This document shows positions 7,610-9,170 of a stretch of DNA of 9,170 nt, piece after piece. The stretch lies in the NCBI RefSeq assembly GCF_015207245.1, contig NZ_JADEXF010000072.1, forward strand, positions 1-9,170, read 5' to 3'. How positions within the stretch are numbered: the first letter of the stretch is position 1; each line of letters opens with the position of its first letter. The notes under the pieces are model-generated. The model made no database searches and was not told the origin of the DNA. It saw only the letters and a program-made list of their open reading frames with translations. The position numbers and the translations under genes are program-made. The stretch comes from Nostoc cf. edaphicum LEGE 07299 (lineage in GTDB: Bacteria; Cyanobacteriota; Cyanobacteriia; Cyanobacteriales; Nostocaceae).

Positions 7610-7729
7610 GTATTAACTCACTGTTCGTTTAATCACTTTTTATTAAAAGGAATTATCTACTAGGTTGCTATGGATATGGGGTAATAGCCATAACAAACGA
7701 ATAATCTCATGTTGCTGAGGATTTAAAAC

Positions 7730-7751
7730 AGGTATATTACCTATTATAGGT
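7730..7751 (-). promoter_or_regulatory. Candidate promoter and operator of the STAND gene
   Basis: On the - strand a perfect TATAAT (7748 down to 7743) sits in the centre of ACCTATAATAGGT, a 13-base palindrome. This overlaps a second palindrome, AGGTAATATACCT (7742 down to 7730). No good -35 box is seen 16-18 bases upstream. If real, transcription would start about 130 bases before the ATG at 7609. A dimeric regulator reading AGGTA half-sites over the -10 would act as a repressor. Confidence 0.35.
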
Positions 7752-8053
7752 AGCAAAAACTACGTCATATATCCACTGATCTCAGTAATTCAACGCTGCT
7801 GCTCAAAAGGAAAGGCTACCTGGGCTGTAGGGCATTGCTAATATCATCTCTTCAGCCGAAAGTTTATTTGTTGCACTTGCTAATGGGAGAATTACTACGT
7901 ATGTATTAGTTATTTAATACCTCGTGTTTTCCGTAATACTTTTGGGGCGTAAAGCTTAAGTTCAATCTCAAAATCTCGATTTTCACTGGTAAAGATAGCT
8001 CAGAATTGGCAATCTTGATAAAGAAAGTTTGTATATATCTAGCTTATCAATCA
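7752..8053. other. Intergenic stretch, no gene seen
   Basis: Together with 7610-7729 this leaves about 440 bases without a supported gene. Both strands are broken by stops every few dozen codons. The only open piece of note is on the - strand, 7999 down to 7913 (29 codons, no ATG, stop at 7910-7912); it could be a relic of a gene end but matches nothing I recognise. No RNA gene or strong terminator is apparent. Confidence 0.5.
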
Positions 8054-8233
8054 ATGAATAAAACTGCTGCACTTAAATTTCCTAGTTTGACAACCTCCAG
8101 CCAAAAAAGAGCGCTTAAGCGAATCACTGTAAACTTGGCATCAGATGAAGCCCAAAACCTTGAAAAGTATTGTGAACAAACAGGCAAACTACCAATAGAC
8201 GTGATTCGAGAACTCATTCAAGCTTTGCCTTGA
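8054..8233 (+). CDS. Ribbon-helix-helix (CopG-like) mini-protein, plus-strand copy
   Basis: A 59-residue protein beginning MNKTAALKFPS. Its last 38 residues form a ribbon-helix-helix domain: strand RITVNLA, helix A through EAQNLEKYCEQTG, then a turn and helix B (DVIRELIQALP). Such domains dimerise and bind DNA, as in plasmid copy-control repressors and antitoxins; no toxin gene adjoins it. The frame is open back to a TTG at 8006, but the extra 16 residues are hydrophobic and atypical, so I prefer the ATG at 8054 even though no clear Shine-Dalgarno precedes it. The domain is 30/38 identical to the protein at 8727-8873 on the other strand, which argues that the frame is real. Compared with that paralogue it has about 11 extra N-terminal residues, and it stops right after ALP. 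Confidence 0.65.
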   Translation: MNKTAALKFPSLTTSSQKRALKRITVNLASDEAQNLEKYCEQTGKLPIDVIRELIQALP

Positions 8234-8406
8234 CCTGTTGAACGTTGACGCCAAGTCTGAAAAGCGTTAGTCCAGAAGAGTTGTAGCTGAAGTAGAAGGT
8301 GTTGCAGATTTGGACAAAAATTTCCAATTTTACTTTGACGTGAGTAATTGCAAAAGCAGTAATCACAGATTAGATGCTGACGGCTGTATATTTGCTACCT
8401 CAATGC

Positions 8407-8436
8407 TGTTGTTTGTTGCAAAAATTTGAAACAACA
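8407..8436. other. 8-bp hairpin
   Basis: TGTTGTTT (8407-8414) and AAACAACA (8429-8436) pair perfectly across a 14-base loop. No T-tract follows on either strand, so a terminator role is doubtful. It may be chance in AT-rich DNA. Confidence 0.3.
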
Positions 8437-8557
8437 TGGGCTAGAGATTATTTTCTGACGAAGTGACGACAGAATAAGAATAGTCACCGAACCAAAAAAA
8501 TATTCTCTCACTCCTCATTGTGCAACTCATTAATAGCGATCGTGTCATCTTCTTTTC

Positions 8558-8594
8558 GGCGCGTTGCGCCTGTCGTAAATGGGCGCAGCACGCC
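8558..8594. repeat. GC-rich double hairpin
   Basis: GGCGC-GTT-GCGCC (8558-8570) is followed by GGCG-CAGCA-CGCC (8582-8594). The block stands out from its AT-rich surroundings and looks like the GC-rich short repeats scattered in Nostoc-type genomes. It lies between the two convergent RHH genes. Confidence 0.5.
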
Positions 8595-8726
8595 AGAAAC
8601 TAAATTTTTACATTCCTCTGAATCATTACAAAAAATTACTTCTAAATTTAAGACCTCCAATTAAACCAAATTCTAATGCTTATATCTTGAAAATTAACCA
8701 AGGTAAAATTGTTTGCAAATCTACTT

Positions 8727-8873
8727 TTATTTCGTCAGTGGCAAGGCTCGAATAAGTTCTCTAATTACATCCGTTGCTGGTCTGCCTGTCTGTTCACAAT
8801 ATTTTTCAAGGTTTTTGGCTTCATTTGATGCCAGGTTTATAGTGATTCGCTTGACCGCCCATTTTTTGTTCAT
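8727..8873 (-). CDS. Ribbon-helix-helix (CopG-like) mini-protein, minus-strand copy
   Basis: A 48-residue protein, ATG at 8873 and TAA at 8727-8729. It begins MNKKWAVKRITINLAS and ends RALPLTK. The layout is strand (RITINLA), helix A (EAKNLEKYCEQTG), the turn RPAT, and helix B (DVIRELIRALP), a near-minimal ribbon-helix-helix DNA-binding unit that should act as a dimer. It is a paralogue of the 8054-8233 protein (30/38 identical in the shared domain), which is the main support for so short a frame. The family is familiar to me from cyanobacteria as small stand-alone CopG-like proteins. An 87-codon + strand frame over the same bases is only its antisense. No toxin partner and no clear Shine-Dalgarno are seen. 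Its DNA target is unknown. Confidence 0.7.
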   Translation of the reverse strand: MNKKWAVKRITINLASNEAKNLEKYCEQTGRPATDVIRELIRALPLTK

Positions 8874-9031
8874 ACTGAAACAGATAAATCGTGTAATCAT
8901 AACTTTGAATCCTGATTTTACCTTCCAACTGAAAAGTAACCTAAATTTTGGATATACTGAGATACCCTTTCAATAGGACACGTTGTAAATAAATATTGCA
9001 GATGTGCTTTACTGATTTACTAACTTGTCTA

Positions 9032-9074
9032 TAAATGATAGAGGAAGAATCAATATTTGATACTCTATCATTTA
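9032..9074 (+). terminator. Strong hairpin with T-rich tail
   Basis: TAAATGATAGAG (9032-9043) pairs perfectly with CTCTATCATTTA (9063-9074). The 19-base loop itself can form ATCAA-TAT-TTGAT (9049-9061). AATTTTTTA follows, and a further T-run comes after CCC, as in an intrinsic terminator reading rightwards. The stem is AT-rich, and no + strand gene ends just upstream, so it could instead be a regulatory palindrome or a mobile-element end. Confidence 0.45.
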
Positions 9075-9098
9075 ATTTTTTATCCCTTTTGGCTTAGG

Positions 9099-9146
9099 CT
9101 GTAGTCTCATGCCTACAGGTTTACTGCACGTAGCAAGCTATAGCTT
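9099..9146. other. Two palindromes near the right edge
   Basis: CTGTAG (9099-9104) pairs with CTACAG (9113-9118) across 8 bases, and AAGCTATAGCTT (9135-9146) is a perfect 12-base palindrome. With the hairpin at 9032-9074 they make a cluster of symmetric sites in 115 bases. No gene is seen from 8874 to the end; these may be control sites of a gene beyond the window. Confidence 0.35.
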
Positions 9147-9170
9147 TCTTAATCACATGAGGTACATCAT

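Larger units (their letters stand above)
8234..8726. other. Region between the convergent RHH genes, no intact gene seen
   Basis: About 490 mostly AT-rich bases. A frame on the + strand stays open from 8270 to about 8430 without a usable early start and resembles nothing I know; it may be a decayed gene. The rest holds small hairpins (8407-8436 and 8558-8594), a HIP1 near-copy around 8535, and stop-rich sequence on both strands. Confidence 0.5.
8117..8852. repeat. Diverged inverted repeat formed by the two RHH genes
   Basis: Bases 8117-8230 (+) align without gaps to 8739-8852 read on the - strand, with 18 differences in 114 (about 84% identity). Many differences are at third codon positions, so both copies seem to have evolved under coding constraint after duplication. 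Confidence 0.8.

Noticed and set aside
8054..8873. A toxin-antitoxin module
   Set aside because: Both genes encode antitoxin-like DNA-binding domains only; no toxin-sized intact frame lies beside either of them in the window.
8713..8976. An 87-codon + strand frame
   Set aside because: It is the antisense of the ribbon-helix-helix gene at 8727-8873, which has a true paralogue; the + strand translation resembles nothing.
8874..9170. A tRNA or other structured RNA gene
   Set aside because: The hairpins do not combine into a cloverleaf and there is no CCA end or T-loop consensus.

Overview
The window looks like chromosomal or large-plasmid DNA from a filamentous, Nostoc-like cyanobacterium. Four things point there: seven copies of the palindrome GCGATCGC (HIP1, a cyanobacterial hallmark) in 9.2 kb; a giant NB-ARC/WD40 signalling protein in the typical cyanobacterial arrangement; a secreted esterase with a PEP-CTERM sorting tail; and GC-rich short palindromic repeats of the Nostoc type between and inside genes. 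The genus is inferred, not proven.

Positions 17-3949 (+ strand) hold three tightly spaced genes. A thiamine-diphosphate (ThDP) enzyme of the acetolactate-synthase superfamily is followed after 13 bases by a ketoacyl-synthase-III-like protein, and after a further 41 bases by a secreted SGNH/GDSL esterase that starts with GTG. The first two look like a small specialised-metabolism module. The ThDP enzyme would make a C-C bond of the acyloin type, and the KAS III relative, which keeps its cysteine but appears to lack the catalytic histidine, would act as an acyltransferase. The esterase may be a third member or only a neighbour. No product can be named from the sequence.

Positions 3950-4066 are a convergent gap filled by a GC-rich palindromic repeat. 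Positions 4067-7609 (- strand) encode one 1180-residue STAND protein: an N-terminal helix-turn-helix, an NB-ARC ATPase, a pentapeptide-like linker, 14 WD40 repeats (enough for two seven-bladed propellers) and a conserved C-terminal tail. Two adjacent WD40 repeats are nearly identical in DNA, a sign of recent internal duplication. Its upstream region has a perfect TATAAT (- strand) inside overlapping AGGTA/TACCT palindromes.

Positions 7610-9170 are mostly non-coding and AT-rich. They contain two paralogous ribbon-helix-helix mini-proteins facing each other (8054-8233 + and 8727-8873 -), about 84% identical in DNA over 114 bases and so forming a diverged inverted repeat. GC-rich hairpins lie between them, and a strong 12-bp hairpin with a T-rich tail lies near the right end. 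I see no RNA gene, CRISPR array or transposase.
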